NCBI GenBank assembly: GCA_017577895.1
Contig: PKQY01000020.1
Location: forward strand, 1-31,375
Source: Bacillota bacterium
GTDB taxonomy: Bacteria > Bacillota > Bacilli > ZCTH02-B2
DNA: 31,375 nt
Reading direction: 5' to 3'
The number at the start of each line of letters is the position of its first letter. Position 1 is the first letter of the stretch. The notes below the pieces were generated by a model. The model did no database searches and was not told the origin of the DNA. It worked only from the letters and a program-made list of their open reading frames with translations. Of the stretch, positions 1-8,789 are shown piece after piece. The translations under genes and the position numbers were made by a program.

Positions 1-25
1 TCCGCTTGCATTTTGAAAGGAGAAT

Positions 26-88
26 CGTTATTCTAGTGTGGGAGAATAACGGACATAGGCTGCAATGTCCCTGACAAGGGCTTTTTTT
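26..88 (+). terminator. Structured leader with terminator-like hairpins upstream of valS
   Basis: Three inverted repeats follow one another. CGTTATTCT (26-34) pairs with AGAATAACG (43-51). GGACAT (51-56) pairs with ATGTCC (65-70). CCCT (69-72) pairs with AGGG (77-80), directly followed by seven T (82-88). The second and third hairpins share bases 69-70 and cannot form together, as in an attenuator. valS leaders are often T-boxes in Bacillales, but the conserved T-box antiterminator sequence is not visible in these 92 bases, and the window begins too close to the gene to show a full leader. It may equally be the terminator of an upstream gene. Confidence 0.45.
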
Positions 89-116
89 ATTTATGGGACG
101 CAAGGAGGGTACGCCG

Positions 117-2813
117 ATGAACGAAGGGGATCGCGGAACACGGGTGGAGATGTCCACGACGTATCAACCGCGGGAAGCCGAAGCCAAATGGTCCCGCTAT
201 TGGCTGGAACAAGGCATTTTCACCCCCAAGGGGGAAGGGGATCGCCGTTTCTGCATCGTGATCCCGCCGCCTAACGTGACCGGGAAATTACATATTGGAC
301 ATGCTTTGGACTTTACGTTGCAAGACATTTTGATCCGCATGAAGCGGATGCAAGGGTATGACACCCTCTGGCTGCCGGGGACCGACCACGCCGGCATTGC
401 CACCCAGGCCCGGGTGGAAGCCCAACTGCGGCAGGAAGGGCTCACCCGGCAGCAGTTGGGCCGGGAAAAATTCCTGGAACGGGTTTGGCAATGGAAAGAA
501 GAATACGCTGCGGCCATCCGGGAGCAATGGGAAAAACTGGGACTTTCCTTGGACTATACCCGCGAGCGGTTTACGATGGATGAGGGATTGTCCCGGGCGG
601 TCCGGAAAGTGTTCGTCGACCTTTATAACAAAGGGCTCATTTACCGCGGCGAATACATCATCAACTGGGATCCGGAAACCCGCACGGCCCTTTCGGACAT
701 CGAAGTGGAGTACAAAGAAGTGCAGGGCAAACTGTACTACTTCCGGTATCCGTTGGTCGACGGCGAAGGCGGCATCGTCATCGCCACCACGCGGCCGGAG
801 ACCATGTTGGGCGACACGGCGGTGGCCGTGCACCCGGACGACGAACGCTATAAACATTTGATTGGAAAAAAATTGAAGCTACCCATTATCGGCCGGGAAA
901 TTCCCATTATCGCCGACGAGTACGTGGATCCCGAATTCGGCACCGGCGCGGTGAAGATCACGCCGGCCCACGACCCGAACGACTTTGAAGTGGGACGCCG
1001 CCATCAGCTGGAAGCCATTCTCGTCATGGACGAAGGCGGGCGGATGAACGAAAACGCCGGTCCGTACCAGGGGTTGGACCGTTTTGAGTGCCGCCGCCAG
1101 CTGGTACAAGATATGGAAAAGCTCGGGCTGCTGGTGAAAATCGAAGATCACGTGCACGCCGTCGGCCACAGCCAGCGCAGCGGCGCCGTGGTGGAGCCGT
1201 ATTTGTCCACCCAGTGGTTCGTCAAGATGAAACCGTTGGCGGAAAAAGCCATCGAGTGGCAAAAGTCGGGCCGCGGCGTCAAGTTTGTGCCCGAGCGGTT
1301 TGAGAAAATTTACCTGAACTGGATTGAAAACGTCCGCGACTGGTGCATTTCGCGCCAGCTCTGGTGGGGACATCGGATTCCGGCCTGGTATTGCCAAGAC
1401 TGCGGCGAGACGATTGTCTCCATGGAAGATATCGAGACGTGTCCCCACTGCCGCAGCGCTAACGTGGTTCAGGACGAAGACGTGCTGGACACATGGTTCA
1501 GCTCGGCCCTTTGGCCCTTCTCCACCATGGGGTGGCCGGAAGAGACGGAGGACATGAAACGGTACTATCCCACCGACGTGTTGGTGACCGGGTACGACAT
1601 CATTTATTTCTGGGTGGCCCGGATGATTTTCACGGCCCTCGAATTTACCGGCCGCATTCCGTTCGAGTACGTGTACATTCACGGTTTGGTGCGGGATGCG
1701 CAAGGGCGCAAAATGTCCAAGTCGCTGGGCAACGGCGTCGACCCGCTGGACGTCATCGAACGGTACGGCGCTGATGCGCTCAGGTTCATGATCTCCACCG
1801 GCGCCACGCCGGGACAAGATGTCCGCTTCCACTGGGAGCGGGTGGAGATGGCCCGCAATTTTGCCAACAAAGTGTGGAACGCTTCCCGTTTCGTCTTGAT
1901 GAATATCGACGACGACGCCACCCGTCCGTTTGATGTGGACCGGCTCAGTGTCGTGGACCGGTGGATTTTGCACCGGCTGAACGAAACGGTGGCCGACGTC
2001 ACCCGGATGATGGAGCAGTTTGAGTTTTCCGAAGTGGGGCGGCATTTGTACCAGTTTATTTGGGACGAGTTTTGCGACTGGTATATCGAGTTTTCAAAAG
2101 TGGCGTTGTACGGCGACGATGAAGAAGCCCGTAAGACTACGGGACGGGTGCTGTTGTACGTGCTGGATCAGCTGTTGCGCCTGTTGCATCCGATGATGCC
2201 GTTTATTACCGAAGAAATTTGGCAACACTTACCGGTACACGGCAAGAGCATCGCCTTGGCCGAATGGCCGAAAACGAATCCGGTGTACACTTTCCCGGAC
2301 GCGGTGGCGGAAGTCAATCTGCTCATGGATGCCATCCGGGCCGTCCGCAATGTGCGGGCCGAGATGAACGTTCCGCCCGGCCGCAAAGTGACGGTGCACA
2401 TCCAGACCGATGACGACGACATCCGCCGGCGGTTGGAGAACCACCGCCCGACGTTGCTGCGCTTTTTCAATGCAGAAACGTTGCACCTGGAAGGCCGCGG
2501 TGCCATTCCGGAAGAAGCGGTGACGGCGGTCATCGACGGAGCGGTCATTTACTTGCCGCTGGCCGGCCTGGTCGACGTGCAGCAAGAATTGGCCCGGCTC
2601 CGCAAAGAATTGCAAAAGCTTGACAAAGAAGTGGAGCGGGTGCAGAAAAAGCTGGCCAATCCGCAGTTTGTGGAACGGGCGCCGGAGGCGGTGGTTCAGG
2701 AAGAACGGGAAAAAGAGCGGGCCTACGTGTCGCAGCGGGAAAAAGTGCGGGAACGGCTGGCCGTTTTGGAACGGCTGGCGGGACAGTCATCGGGACAACG
2801 GAATGACACATAG
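117..2813 (+). CDS. valS: Valyl-tRNA synthetase
   Basis: Class I aminoacyl-tRNA synthetase that charges tRNA-Val with valine in the cytoplasm. The product is about 898 aa, normal for the family. The HIGH signature is at residues 59-62, within PPNVTGKLHIGH, and KMSKS is at 532-536. The inserted editing domain (about 190-400) deacylates mischarged Thr-tRNA-Val. An anticodon-binding helical domain and a Lys/Glu/Arg-rich C-terminal coiled coil (last ~70 residues) follow, typical of bacterial ValRS. ATG 117 was chosen because AAGGAGGG lies seven bases upstream. ATG 150 (MSTTYQP) is an alternative whose purine-rich stretch lies too close to it. The gene leads the valS-folC-murC cluster. Confidence 0.97.
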   Translation: MNEGDRGTRVEMSTTYQPREAEAKWSRYWLEQGIFTPKGEGDRRFCIVIPPPNVTGKLHIGHALDFTLQDILIRMKRMQGYDTLWLPGTDHAGIATQARVEAQLRQEGLTRQQLGREKFLERVWQWKEEYAAAIREQWEKLGLSLDYTRERFTMDEGLSRAVRKVFVDLYNKGLIYRGEYIINWDPETRTALSDIEVEYKEVQGKLYYFRYPLVDGEGGIVIATTRPETMLGDTAVAVHPDDERYKHLIGKKLKLPIIGREIPIIADEYVDPEFGTGAVKITPAHDPNDFEVGRRHQLEAILVMDEGGRMNENAGPYQGLDRFECRRQLVQDMEKLGLLVKIEDHVHAVGHSQRSGAVVEPYLSTQWFVKMKPLAEKAIEWQKSGRGVKFVPERFEKIYLNWIENVRDWCISRQLWWGHRIPAWYCQDCGETIVSMEDIETCPHCRSANVVQDEDVLDTWFSSALWPFSTMGWPEETEDMKRYYPTDVLVTGYDIIYFWVARMIFTALEFTGRIPFEYVYIHGLVRDAQGRKMSKSLGNGVDPLDVIERYGADALRFMISTGATPGQDVRFHWERVEMARNFANKVWNASRFVLMNIDDDATRPFDVDRLSVVDRWILHRLNETVADVTRMMEQFEFSEVGRHLYQFIWDEFCDWYIEFSKVALYGDDEEARKTTGRVLLYVLDQLLRLLHPMMPFITEEIWQHLPVHGKSIALAEWPKTNPVYTFPDAVAEVNLLMDAIRAVRNVRAEMNVPPGRKVTVHIQTDDDDIRRRLENHRPTLLRFFNAETLHLEGRGAIPEEAVTAVIDGAVIYLPLAGLVDVQQELARLRKELQKLDKEVERVQKKLANPQFVERAPEAVVQEEREKERAYVSQREKVRERLAVLERLAGQSSGQRNDT

Positions 2814-2839
2814 AATGAACTGTGGGAGCGTGGAGACGA

Positions 2840-4159
2840 ATGCAACCATTCAGCACCGGGGAAGAAGTGCTGGCCTGGATTCGGGACAGGGCCAACGCAG
2901 GCGTCAAGCCGGGTTTAAGCCGAATGGAGTGGCTGATGGAACGGTTAGGGCATCCCGAGCGGCGCATGAGGTGTATTCACATTGCCGGAACCAACGGCAA
3001 AGGCTCCACCGCGGCACTGATCGCCCATGCGTTGCACACGTGCGGATACGATGTCGGGCTCTTCACCTCCCCGTATTTGGAACAATTTGAAGAGCGCATT
3101 CGATTCAACGGACAGCCCATCGCCGAAACCGATTTGGTGGAAGCGGCCAACCGCATTTACGACGCCGTGGAAGAATGCCGTCAGAGCGAGTGGGGCGCAC
3201 CGAGCGAATTTGAACTCGTGACGACGTTAGCCATCTGGTATTACGCCCATATCAGCTGTCCGTATTACATCGTCTGGGAAACGGGACTCGGCGGCCGGTG
3301 GGATGCGACCAACGTCGTCTATCCGGTGTTGACGGTCATCACGACCATCGGGTTGGATCATACCCGTTATCTGGGGGAAACCATCGAAGATATTGCCCGG
3401 GAAAAGTCGGGGATCATTAAGCCGGGGGTGCCGCTGGTCTGCGGCGTCACCGACCCGGCGGCCCTGGCCGTCATCGAAGAGCGGGCCCGTGAAAAAAAAG
3501 CCGGACTGTATGTGTACGGCCGGGATTTTACGGCCGCCTCCGTAGAATCCTCCATTGATGGGCAAATCTTCGACTTTACGGGCCCGTTCCGCAAATATGA
3601 GCGGGTGCAAATCAGCCTGGCCGGTCCGCACCAGATGCAAAACGCGGCCGTGGCGCTCATGAGTTTGGAAGTGTTGCGGCAATACATGGCTTTTTACTTC
3701 GAAGAGGATGAGGAGTTGTATCGGGGATTGCGGGAGGCGCGCTGGCCCGGCCGTCTGGAACGGTTGGGCGAGCGGCCCGATTTTGTCATCGACGGTGCCC
3801 ACAACCCGCAAGGGGCTGCTGCTCTGGCGGAAGCGTTGCAGCAACTGTACGGCGGGCGACGGCTGCATTTCGTCATTGGTTTGTTGGAGGATAAAGCGGT
3901 TTCCGATTTTTTCCGGCCTTTGTTGCCGTTGGCAGAAACGGTGATCTTGACCGAACCGGAATCGCCCCGCAAAGCTCCGGTCGAGACTTTGCGCGAAATG
4001 GTGACCGCCTTGTCGCCGGCGGCTGATGTCCGGGTGGAACCTGATTGGCGGGCCGCGCTGGAGTTGGCCCAACGACGGGCGGCGGACGACGACGTGGTGG
4101 TGGTGACGGGTTCGTTGTATTTGATCGGCGATGTGCGGAAATGGTGGAAGAATAGGTGA
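2840..4159 (+). CDS. folC: Bifunctional folylpolyglutamate/dihydrofolate synthase
   Basis: ATP-dependent Mur-ligase-family enzyme that adds glutamate to dihydropteroate and folates in the cytoplasm. The product is 439 aa. The phosphate-binding loop GTNGKGST is at residues 50-57, and the C-terminal ligase motif DGAHNPQG starts at residue 318. ATG 2840 has GGAG four bases upstream. An in-frame GTG at 2822 would add six residues but has a poorer site. It lies 26 bp after valS, the same adjacency as in B. subtilis, and its stop precedes the preferred murC start by only 14 bp, so the genes are probably co-transcribed. Confidence 0.95.
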   Translation: MQPFSTGEEVLAWIRDRANAGVKPGLSRMEWLMERLGHPERRMRCIHIAGTNGKGSTAALIAHALHTCGYDVGLFTSPYLEQFEERIRFNGQPIAETDLVEAANRIYDAVEECRQSEWGAPSEFELVTTLAIWYYAHISCPYYIVWETGLGGRWDATNVVYPVLTVITTIGLDHTRYLGETIEDIAREKSGIIKPGVPLVCGVTDPAALAVIEERAREKKAGLYVYGRDFTAASVESSIDGQIFDFTGPFRKYERVQISLAGPHQMQNAAVALMSLEVLRQYMAFYFEEDEELYRGLREARWPGRLERLGERPDFVIDGAHNPQGAAALAEALQQLYGGRRLHFVIGLLEDKAVSDFFRPLLPLAETVILTEPESPRKAPVETLREMVTALSPAADVRVEPDWRAALELAQRRAADDDVVVVTGSLYLIGDVRKWWKNR

Positions 4160-4173
4160 GGCGGGGTGATGAG

Positions 4174-5562
4174 GTGATCCAGTACCGGCAGGCGCATTTC
4201 ATTGGCATCGGCGGTTACGGCATGAGCGCCTTGGCCCGTGTGTTGTTGGCAAAAGGAGTGAAGGTCAGCGGCTCCGATCTGACCCGGAAAGATTTGATTG
4301 ACAAATTGGAGCAGTTGGGAGCCCGCGTCTACATCGGCCACCGCAAGGAACAAGTGAACGGTGCCGATGTGGTGGTTTATTCATCGGACATTCCGCAGGA
4401 CAACGTGGAATTGGCCGAAGCCGTCCGCCGACAAATCCCTTTGCTTCACCGCTCCCAGATGCTGGCGCAAATTTTGAACGGTCAGACGGGCATCGCGGTG
4501 GCGGGCACCCACGGCAAGACGACCACCACCTCCATGATCGCCCGCATCTTGGAATTGTGCGGATTAGATCCGACGTATATCATCGGCGGCGAACTGTTGG
4601 ATGTCGGAAGCAATGCCAAGGCCGGAAAAAGTCCGTACGTGGTGGCGGAAGCCGACGAAAGTGACGGGACGTTCTTGCAGTATGAGCCGTTTGTGGCCGT
4701 CGTGACCAATTTGGAAGCGGACCATTTGGAAAACTACGACAACGACTTTTCAAAACTGGTCGACGCCTATCGGCAATTCCTGGGACGAATCAAACCCGGC
4801 GGCTTGGCCGTTTTGAACGTCGACGATCCGCATTTGCGAAGCTTCATTCCGTCCATGGGCTGCCGGGTGATGACGTATTCCATGCGCGATTCAGAAGCCG
4901 ATTTGTATGCGGCCGATGTTCGCACCCACGGTTTGGGTTGCACGTACCGCGCCGTCTTCCGCGGAAACGATTGGGGAGAAGTGACCCTATCGGTACCCGG
5001 ACGGCATAACGTCGCCAACAGTCTGGCCGCGTTGCTCGTCGGGCAGGAACTGGGGCTGGCGTTTCCGGACATGGCGGCGGCGCTGTCGTCGTTTCACGGG
5101 GCCAAACGGCGGTTTGAAATCATTGCCGACGTCGATGACATTTTGGTGGTCGACGATTACGCCCACCATCCGACCGAAATTGCCGCTACGCTGGAAGCAG
5201 CCCGCGGGCTGAATCGACGGGTCGTCGCGTTGTTTCAGCCTCACCGATACAGCCGTACCGATGATTTGAAAGAGCAGTTTGCCTCCGCCTTTGATAAAGC
5301 CGATGAAGTGTGGATAACCGACATTTATTCGCCCAAAGGGGATCAGCGGCGTCCCATCAGCGGTCAACAACTGGTGGATCTTATCCGACAAAAGAGCAAT
5401 CCCAACACCCATTTTGCCCCGAACTTGCAAGCATTAGTTCAGCAAGTGCGCCCACGGTTGGCCCCCGGCGATCTCGTGTTGACCATGGGAGCGGGCGACA
5501 TCTGGCAAGTGTCCCGTTGGCTGCGGGATGAGTTGTTGGCCAACAAACAAATGAAAAGATAA
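4174..5562 (+). CDS. murC: UDP-N-acetylmuramate--L-alanine ligase
   Basis: Cytoplasmic peptidoglycan-precursor enzyme that adds L-Ala to UDP-MurNAc using ATP. The product is about 462 aa, normal length. The N-terminal Rossmann-like motif GIGGYGMS is at 11-18, the Mur P-loop GTHGKTTTT at 111-119, and DDYAHHPTEI, typical of the C-terminal domain, begins at 327. GTG 4174 has GGGGTGA four bases upstream and gives an N-terminus of family-like length. GTG 4156, overlapping the folC stop, is the alternative. In B. subtilis murC is not at this locus, so its place after folC is a lineage difference. A strong terminator follows. Confidence 0.95.
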   Translation: MIQYRQAHFIGIGGYGMSALARVLLAKGVKVSGSDLTRKDLIDKLEQLGARVYIGHRKEQVNGADVVVYSSDIPQDNVELAEAVRRQIPLLHRSQMLAQILNGQTGIAVAGTHGKTTTTSMIARILELCGLDPTYIIGGELLDVGSNAKAGKSPYVVAEADESDGTFLQYEPFVAVVTNLEADHLENYDNDFSKLVDAYRQFLGRIKPGGLAVLNVDDPHLRSFIPSMGCRVMTYSMRDSEADLYAADVRTHGLGCTYRAVFRGNDWGEVTLSVPGRHNVANSLAALLVGQELGLAFPDMAAALSSFHGAKRRFEIIADVDDILVVDDYAHHPTEIAATLEAARGLNRRVVALFQPHRYSRTDDLKEQFASAFDKADEVWITDIYSPKGDQRRPISGQQLVDLIRQKSNPNTHFAPNLQALVQQVRPRLAPGDLVLTMGAGDIWQVSRWLRDELLANKQMKR

Positions 5563-5589
5563 ACAGGAACACTCAGTAACGCCTGCAAG

Positions 5590-5615
5590 ACGCCTCCTAC
5601 GGGGCGTTTTTTTTT
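5590..5615 (+). terminator. Intrinsic terminator after murC
   Basis: ACGCCTC (5590-5596) pairs with GGGGCGT (5601-5607) through one T-G wobble and a four-base loop, followed directly by a run of T. It closes valS-folC-murC. Confidence 0.88.
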
Positions 5616-5792
5616 GTCCTTTTTGGTCCTTTGGCGAGGTGGTTTTCTTGGTGCTTATTGTTTTGGGCGTTTTATTTTTATTGTTTATGGAAATTTCTTG
5701 ATGCGTCCGATAAATTGTCGTTTTTTTGTTCCGTATTTTTCAACAATCGGCTGCTTTGCTCATGTCCATGAAAATGACACTTGTCATAATAA
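5616..5792. other. AT-rich non-coding stretch before the pilus operon
   Basis: This segment is clearly richer in A/T than its neighbours. None of the three plus frames shows the expected N-terminal part of a pilus ATPase. It holds a 12-of-14 dyad, ATGACA-CT-TGTCAT, at 5774-5787. I see no convincing promoter. It looks like replacement or scar DNA abutting the truncated pilB gene. Confidence 0.5.
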
Positions 5793-6872
5793 ATGCAGAA
5801 CGAAATGGTCGTCCGCTTTCGCATCGACGGTGTCTTGCACACCAAGATGCGGTTTCCAAAACATTTGCGGCCCATCTTGACGGCGCGGTTGAAGATCATG
5901 GCCAATTTGGACATTGCCGAACGCCGGTTGCCCCAGGATGGGCGCATCCAGATGCCGGTCCGGGATCGCGTCATCGACATCCGGGTGGCCGTATTGCCGA
6001 CGATTTTCGGTGAAAAGGTGGTACTGCGCCTGTTGGATCCGCAGCAGACGTTGACCCGTCTGGAAACGTTGGGGTTTACGGACACCAACTACCGGGCCTT
6101 TGTGCGGATGATTGAGGCGGCCAACGGCATTGTGTTGGTCACGGGGCCGACCGGCAGCGGCAAGACGACAACCCTGTACGCCGCCTTGCAGCGGTTGAAC
6201 ACCGAAAGCGTCAATATCATCACCGTGGAAGATCCGGTCGAGTATCAGTTGGAAGGCATCAACCAAGTGCAGGTGAATGCCGCCATCGGACTAACCTTTG
6301 CGGCGGGGTTGCGTTCCATCCTTCGGGAAGACCCGGACATCATCATGGTGGGGGAAATTCGCGACGAGGAGACGGCGGAAATCGCCGTCCGCTCTGCCCT
6401 GACGGGCCATCTCGTGCTGTCGACCTTGCATACCAACGACGTGCCCAGCACCATCGACCGGCTGGTGGATATGGGTATTCCGCCGTATTTGTTGGCGTCG
6501 ACGTTGCGGGGCATCGTGGCCCAACGGCTCGTGCGGCGCATCTGTCCCGAGTGCAAGGAAGCGTACGAACCGTTGCCAGAGGAAATGGCGTTGCTGAAAG
6601 AGCACGGTTTTTCAGTCACGCAACTGTGGCGGGGAAGAGGTTGTCCGTTGTGCAACCAAACCGGATACCGAGGCCGCCTGGCGTTGCACGAAGTGTTGCC
6701 CGTTCAGCGGGAAGTGCGCCGTTTCATTTTGGAGCGGCAACCGGCAGAAACGTATCGGCAATGGGGACAGGAGCATGGCTATGACAGCATGCTGGCTGAC
6801 GGTTTGAGGAAAGTCGCGGCCGGCGAGACGACCATTCCCGAAGTGTTGAAAGTGGTGTTGCTGGAGGTTTGA
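5793..6872 (+). CDS. pilB: Type IV pilus/competence extension ATPase, 5'-truncated
   Basis: GspE/PilB-family secretion ATPase that would power pilin polymerisation at the cytoplasmic membrane. Visible motifs are Walker A GPTGSGKT at 118-125, Walker B-region DPDIIMVGEIRDEET from 180, the His-box region (STLHTND), and a zinc-type tetracysteine set C251/C254 and C284/C287. The frame starts only about five residues before VVRFRIDGVLH, so the first helix and strand of the N2 domain (the family's ASDIHIEP segment) and the whole N1 domain are missing. The codon before ATG 5793 is an in-frame TAA, and no ribosome binding site precedes it. The remaining frame is open to its normal C-terminus. It is probably a recent 5' deletion; activity is doubtful. 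Confidence 0.85.
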   Translation: MQNEMVVRFRIDGVLHTKMRFPKHLRPILTARLKIMANLDIAERRLPQDGRIQMPVRDRVIDIRVAVLPTIFGEKVVLRLLDPQQTLTRLETLGFTDTNYRAFVRMIEAANGIVLVTGPTGSGKTTTLYAALQRLNTESVNIITVEDPVEYQLEGINQVQVNAAIGLTFAAGLRSILREDPDIIMVGEIRDEETAEIAVRSALTGHLVLSTLHTNDVPSTIDRLVDMGIPPYLLASTLRGIVAQRLVRRICPECKEAYEPLPEEMALLKEHGFSVTQLWRGRGCPLCNQTGYRGRLALHEVLPVQREVRRFILERQPAETYRQWGQEHGYDSMLADGLRKVAAGETTIPEVLKVVLLEV

Positions 6873-6888
6873 GCCGAAGAACCGACAG

Positions 6889-6960
6889 GTGCTGGAGCAA
6901 TGGATTCGGGAAGCGGTGGACAAGCTAAATTATAAGAAAATACAAACAATAAATTCATGA
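6889..6960 (+). pseudogene. pilT: Remnant of pilus retraction ATPase gene pilT
   Basis: From GTG 6889 the frame reads VLEQWIREAVDK, which resembles the N-terminal helix of PilT, and then runs into AT-rich codons (LNYKKIQTINS) and a TGA at 6958-6960. The site between pilB and pilC is exactly where pilT lies in many type IV pilus operons. The rest of the roughly 350-codon gene is absent before pilC. The identification rests on twelve residues plus position, so it is an inference. Confidence 0.45.
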
Positions 6961-7074
6961 ATATTTAAAAAAATATTCTCGGAATTGACATTGGAATTCG
7001 ACGATCGATGACCTACGATGAATGTAGAGCGAGCAAACCATGTTTTTCCATAGAAACCGGAAGGGGGGAGGCTG
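6961..7074. other. AT-rich scar with inverted repeat upstream of pilC
   Basis: GAATATTT (6959-6966) and AAATATTC (6971-6978) form a perfect eight-base inverted repeat around four A, overlapping the stop of the pilT remnant. Downstream, TTGGAA (6991-6996) and TACGAT (7014-7019), 17 bases apart, could be a weak sigma-A promoter. A separate TTGACA lies at 6985-6990 without a good -10 partner. The end of the stretch carries the purine-rich ribosome binding site of pilC. Confidence 0.35.
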
Positions 7075-8280
7075 TTGCAGTATCGGTTCAGGGCCGTCAA
7101 TGCGGATGGACGAACACGGCGGGGGCGGATCGAAGCAGTGGACGAGACGGCAGCCGCACTACAACTTCAGGAACAAGGATTGTACCCGGTGTGGCTTCGA
7201 CCGTCCGCAGACACGAATTTCGGATTTGCCGTTGTCGGGCGGGTCCGACAGAAAGATTTTGTTCCGTTTTGCCGTCAGTTTGCCACTTTGGTCCGCTCTG
7301 GCGTGCCCCTGGTGCAAACGTTGGCGCTGTTGGCAGAACAGACCAACAACAAACGGTTGCGCCATGCGCTGCATCATGTGTCGAGTCTCGTTCAAGAAGG
7401 CGCGTCGTTGCAGGAGGCTTTCGGCCAGCAACGGAATGTGTTTCCAGAGATGTTTGTGCACTTGATTGGTGTCGGCGAATATTCGGGCCAGTTGCCCACC
7501 GTTTTGGAACGGCTGGCCGACTTTTACGAAAAGGAACAGATCCTGCGGCAAAAAGTCGTTTCCGCTCTCGTCTATCCGATGACGGTGTTGTTGGTGGCGG
7601 TGGTCGTCAGTGTGTATTTGCTGTTCAGCGTCGTGCCGACGTTTGTGCAAGCCTTTGAGGAACAAGGCGTCCCCTTGCCGTTGCCCACGCAGATTACCTT
7701 TGGCATCAGTCAATTCTTGCTCGACTTTTGGTACTTGCTCCTGGTCCTCGGCATCCTGCTGGCGGTAGGCATTGCCTATGTCCGCCGGACGCCCCAGGGT
7801 CAGCGGTGGTACGGGCGCTTCCAGTTGTCGGTGCCGATACTCGGTACACTGCGGAAAAAGAACATCCTGGCCCGTTTTTCCCGCACGTTGGCTTTGTTGG
7901 TCGCCAGCGCCGTACCCATTTTGGAGGCGTGGCGCCTGGTGGGGAAGAGCCTCGGCGACGATTTGTACCGCCAAAGTTTGGAAGAAGCGGTACAGGGGTT
8001 GAGCGAAGGCGAACGCATGCATGTGTTGTTGGAGCGACGGCGAAAGCTGTTTCCCCCCATGGTGACTCAGATGATCGCCATCGGCGAGGAGGCTGGGAAC
8101 CTGGAATGCATGTTGGACAAGCTGGCCGATTTTTACGAGCAGGAAGTCCATGAGATGACCAGTCGGCTCCACTCCCTCATGGAACCGGTCCTGATTCTGA
8201 TTTTGGCAGTGATGGTTGGCGGCATCATCGTTTCCGTGTATATGCCTATGTTTACCATGATGGATGCGATTGGGCAATGA
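7075..8280 (+). CDS. pilC: Type IV pilus inner-membrane platform protein (PilC/GspF/ComGB family)
   Basis: Polytopic membrane platform that couples the ATPase to pilin assembly. The 401-aa product has an N-terminal cytoplasmic region and two copies of the GspF domain. The first starts near FCRQFATLVRSGVPL (about residue 63) and the second near FSRTLALLVASAVPI (about 266), each followed by an EYSGQL- or EEAGNL-type motif. Hydrophobic segments lie near 170-195, 215-240 and at the C-terminus (about 370-395). The start is TTG 7075 with GGGGGGAGG three bases upstream; no ATG fits as well. It is intact, unlike its upstream neighbours. Confidence 0.93.
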   Translation: MQYRFRAVNADGRTRRGRIEAVDETAAALQLQEQGLYPVWLRPSADTNFGFAVVGRVRQKDFVPFCRQFATLVRSGVPLVQTLALLAEQTNNKRLRHALHHVSSLVQEGASLQEAFGQQRNVFPEMFVHLIGVGEYSGQLPTVLERLADFYEKEQILRQKVVSALVYPMTVLLVAVVVSVYLLFSVVPTFVQAFEEQGVPLPLPTQITFGISQFLLDFWYLLLVLGILLAVGIAYVRRTPQGQRWYGRFQLSVPILGTLRKKNILARFSRTLALLVASAVPILEAWRLVGKSLGDDLYRQSLEEAVQGLSEGERMHVLLERRRKLFPPMVTQMIAIGEEAGNLECMLDKLADFYEQEVHEMTSRLHSLMEPVLILILAVMVGGIIVSVYMPMFTMMDAIGQ

Positions 8281-8311
8281 ACCGAATGAGTCCGAAAGGG
8301 GATGGTTCAAG

Positions 8312-8752
8312 ATGAAACTTTGGAAGGCAACACGCCGAATGGAAAAGCGACAAGACGGGCATCTGGCCCGAAAACGGCGCCGTCAAAAGGGATTTACCTT
8401 GATCGAAATGTTGGCAGTCGTCCTCATTCTCGTCATTGTGGCTGGCATCGGGTTTGTGGTCGTCAACAATCAGATCGAAAAGTCCAGAGAGCGGACGGAT
8501 ATCGCCAACGTTCGAACGATTGCCGACGCGGTGCAGCGGTACATGATGGAAAATACGGATGTACCGACGGTAGAAAAATTGGTCAATGAAGGTTATTTGG
8601 CTGCGCCGCCGAAAAACCCGTGGGGAGAGGACAATCCCGAACATTACAACATCAGCAAAGAAGGTACGAATGACATCAAAGTCACCGGAATTAAGCAAGG
8701 AAACGAAGTCATCCTCAAAGGAGCCATTCCTTCGAGCGGCAGCGGCGGTTGA
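8312..8752 (+). CDS. Type IV major-type pilin (ComGC/PilA-like prepilin)
   Basis: Small secreted pilin of about 146 aa. A long basic leader ends in the cleavage site KG|FTLIEMLAVV, with the conserved Glu at mature position +5 and a hydrophobic helix of about 20 residues. The mature part has the N-terminal alpha helix and a short C-terminal domain ending in a Ser/Gly tail, as in ComGC and G-type pseudopilins. ATG 8312 has AAAGGGG ten bases upstream; ATG 8339 inside the leader is possible. It is the only pilin in the cluster with the full FTLIEM signature, so it is the best candidate for the fibre subunit. It would be processed by the peptidase encoded next. Confidence 0.9.
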   Translation: MKLWKATRRMEKRQDGHLARKRRRQKGFTLIEMLAVVLILVIVAGIGFVVVNNQIEKSRERTDIANVRTIADAVQRYMMENTDVPTVEKLVNEGYLAAPPKNPWGEDNPEHYNISKEGTNDIKVTGIKQGNEVILKGAIPSSGSGG

Positions 8753-8789
8753 TGAAGGCTGTTGCCGCTAGAGGGATGGGGAGAACGTC

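Noticed and set aside
1..92. T-box riboswitch for valS
   Set aside because: The conserved antiterminator sequence and specifier loop are not present in the visible bases; only terminator-like hairpins are.
879..2045. 388-codon minus-strand reading frame inside valS
   Set aside because: Antisense shadow of a fully conserved gene; composition is His/Pro/Gly-rich with no motif.
5614..5880. 88-codon plus-strand frame running from the AT-rich stretch into pilB
   Set aside because: Its second half is an out-of-phase reading of pilB; the first half shows no family-like sequence.
7159..8310. 383-codon minus-strand frame opposite pilC
   Set aside because: Shadow frame; pilC on the plus strand shows clear GspF domains.
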